From Acidobacteriaceae bacterium (lineage in GTDB: Bacteria; Acidobacteriota; Terriglobia; Terriglobales; SbA1), in contig PMHI01000331.1 in assembly GCA_003156615.1 (NCBI GenBank), positions 3,476 through 11,936 on the forward strand: a stretch of DNA of 8,461 nucleotides. Direction: 5' to 3'. Made by a program: the position numbers and the translations under genes. This document shows, in pieces, positions 8,168 to 8,461 of the stretch. The stretch's first letter is position 1. Each line of letters begins with the position of its first letter. The notes beneath the pieces are model-generated. The model searched no databases, was not told where the DNA came from, and was given only the letters and a program-made list of their open reading frames with translations.

Positions 8168-8198
8168 AAACCCCTAAATCTCTCCATTGTTGTTTATG

Positions 8199-8227
8199 AC
8201 TCTAGACCAGGCAGAGGGCTGGGGCAA
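8199..8227 (-). promoter_or_regulatory. Candidate promoter of the glycine-zipper gene
   Basis: On the minus strand TTGCCC (8222-8227) and TAGAGT (8199-8204) are separated by exactly 17 bp, resembling a sigma70-type -35/-10 pair with four of six consensus bases in each. Transcription would begin near 8192 and give a leader of about 65 nt. The match is moderate and untested. Confidence 0.4.
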
Positions 8228-8315
8228 TATGCGGCGGGGCCGGGGAATCAGCGAAGATAAGGGGTGGCATGTTGCATTTAGGGACGGGAAATGCGCAGGC
8301 TGTGGTGCCGCTCCA

Positions 8316-8342
8316 TTGCCGTGATCCTCCTCCGTATATAAT
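8316..8342 (+). promoter_or_regulatory. Candidate promoter of eno
   Basis: A perfect TATAAT lies at 8337-8342. The best -35 is TTGCCG at 8316-8321, leaving a short 15-bp spacer, so either the -35 is weak or another factor helps. The predicted start of transcription is near 8349, giving a leader of about 64 nt before the ATG at 8413. Confidence 0.45.
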
Positions 8343-8382
8343 CGTGGGTTTCGGAACCACCCCATGAAAGAAACCCATACGA
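8342..8382 (+). repeat. Inverted repeat overlapping the predicted eno transcription start
   Basis: TGGGTTTC (8345-8352) and GAAACCCA (8370-8377) are perfect 8-bp inverted arms with a 17-nt spacer. With a TA bulge the pairing extends by TCG (8342-8344) and CGA (8380-8382). A second small hairpin, GGTT-TCGG-AACC (8347-8358), uses part of the left arm and so excludes the longer stem. It could be a repressor operator or a leader RNA structure. Confidence 0.6.
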
Positions 8383-8412
8383 GCGGCATAGAGACAAGGA
8401 CGGTAGCGCTGT

Positions 8413-8461
8413 ATGACGAACATCGCAGCCATCATCGGACACGAGGTGCTGGATTCGCGCG
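8413..8461 (+). CDS. eno: Enolase, N-terminal fragment cut by the window end
   Basis: Enolase converts 2-phosphoglycerate to phosphoenolpyruvate in glycolysis and is cytoplasmic. Only 16 full codons are present: they read MTNIAAIIGHEVLDSR and the next base begins a G codon, consistent with the nearly invariant enolase start in which an I-x-x-I segment leads into (R)E(I/V)LDSRGNPT. The enzyme is normally about 430 residues, so over 95 percent lies outside the window. An AAGGA at 8396-8400 is 12 nt before the ATG, a rather long but usable ribosome-site spacing. A TATAAT box lies upstream at 8337-8342. The call rests on a short match, but that motif is very distinctive and the start position agrees. 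Confidence 0.85.
   Translation, partial: MTNIAAIIGHEVLDSR

Larger units (their letters stand above)
8168..8412. other. Divergent intergenic region upstream of eno
   Basis: No gene is visible here. It separates the minus-strand glycine-zipper gene from the plus-strand eno start and holds a candidate promoter for each. Between these lies a perfect 6-bp inverted repeat GCATTT (8274-8279) and AAATGC (8289-8294), with a 9-nt spacer, which could be an operator or chance. No tRNA or known riboswitch pattern is recognised. Confidence 0.5.

Noticed and set aside
1..8461. CRISPR array, tRNA, insertion sequence or phage genes
   Set aside because: No regularly spaced repeats, cloverleaf-like sequence, transposase, integrase or terminal inverted repeats were seen on either strand.

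Overview
The window looks like a chromosomal segment of a moderately GC-rich Gram-negative bacterium, most plausibly an acidobacterium (Terriglobia-like). That assignment is an inference from gene content: a one-polypeptide LptF-LptG permease, a GH57 alpha-glucan enzyme of the GVWPSEG type, and a secreted glycine-zipper protein of a kind common in that phylum. No rRNA, tRNA, mobile element, prophage or CRISPR array is visible.

Layout, left to right. A minus-strand gene (13-2352) encodes a 779-residue fusion of LptF and LptG, the inner-membrane permease subunits that extract lipopolysaccharide. A 482-bp non-coding stretch (2353-2834) follows; it holds a strong GAAA-loop hairpin downstream of the next gene. 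The minus-strand glgB (2835-4760) encodes a 641-residue glycogen branching enzyme. A 356-bp divergent intergenic region (4761-5116) separates it from a plus-strand GH57 alpha-glucan hydrolase/transferase (5117-7402). A clear intrinsic terminator lies at 7427-7457 and serves the minus-strand gene at 7479-8126, which encodes a small exported glycine-zipper protein. After another divergent intergenic region (8127-8412) the window ends in the first 16 codons of a plus-strand gene whose start matches enolase (eno).

The genes fall into three themes: outer-membrane biogenesis (lptFG), storage alpha-glucan metabolism (glgB and the GH57 enzyme, head to head and both predicted cytoplasmic), and central glycolysis (eno). 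The glycine-zipper protein is the only one of unknown role. GlgB makes alpha-1,6 branches in glycogen. The GH57 enzyme probably cleaves or rearranges alpha-glucan, so the pair may share control through the intergenic region.

I do not see a clearly new multi-gene system. The observations most worth a second look are the LptF-LptG fusion with its arginine-rich linker, the head-to-head glgB/GH57 pair, the inverted repeat with a competing hairpin at the eno promoter, and the tandem 12-bp repeat in the predicted leader of the glycine-zipper gene.
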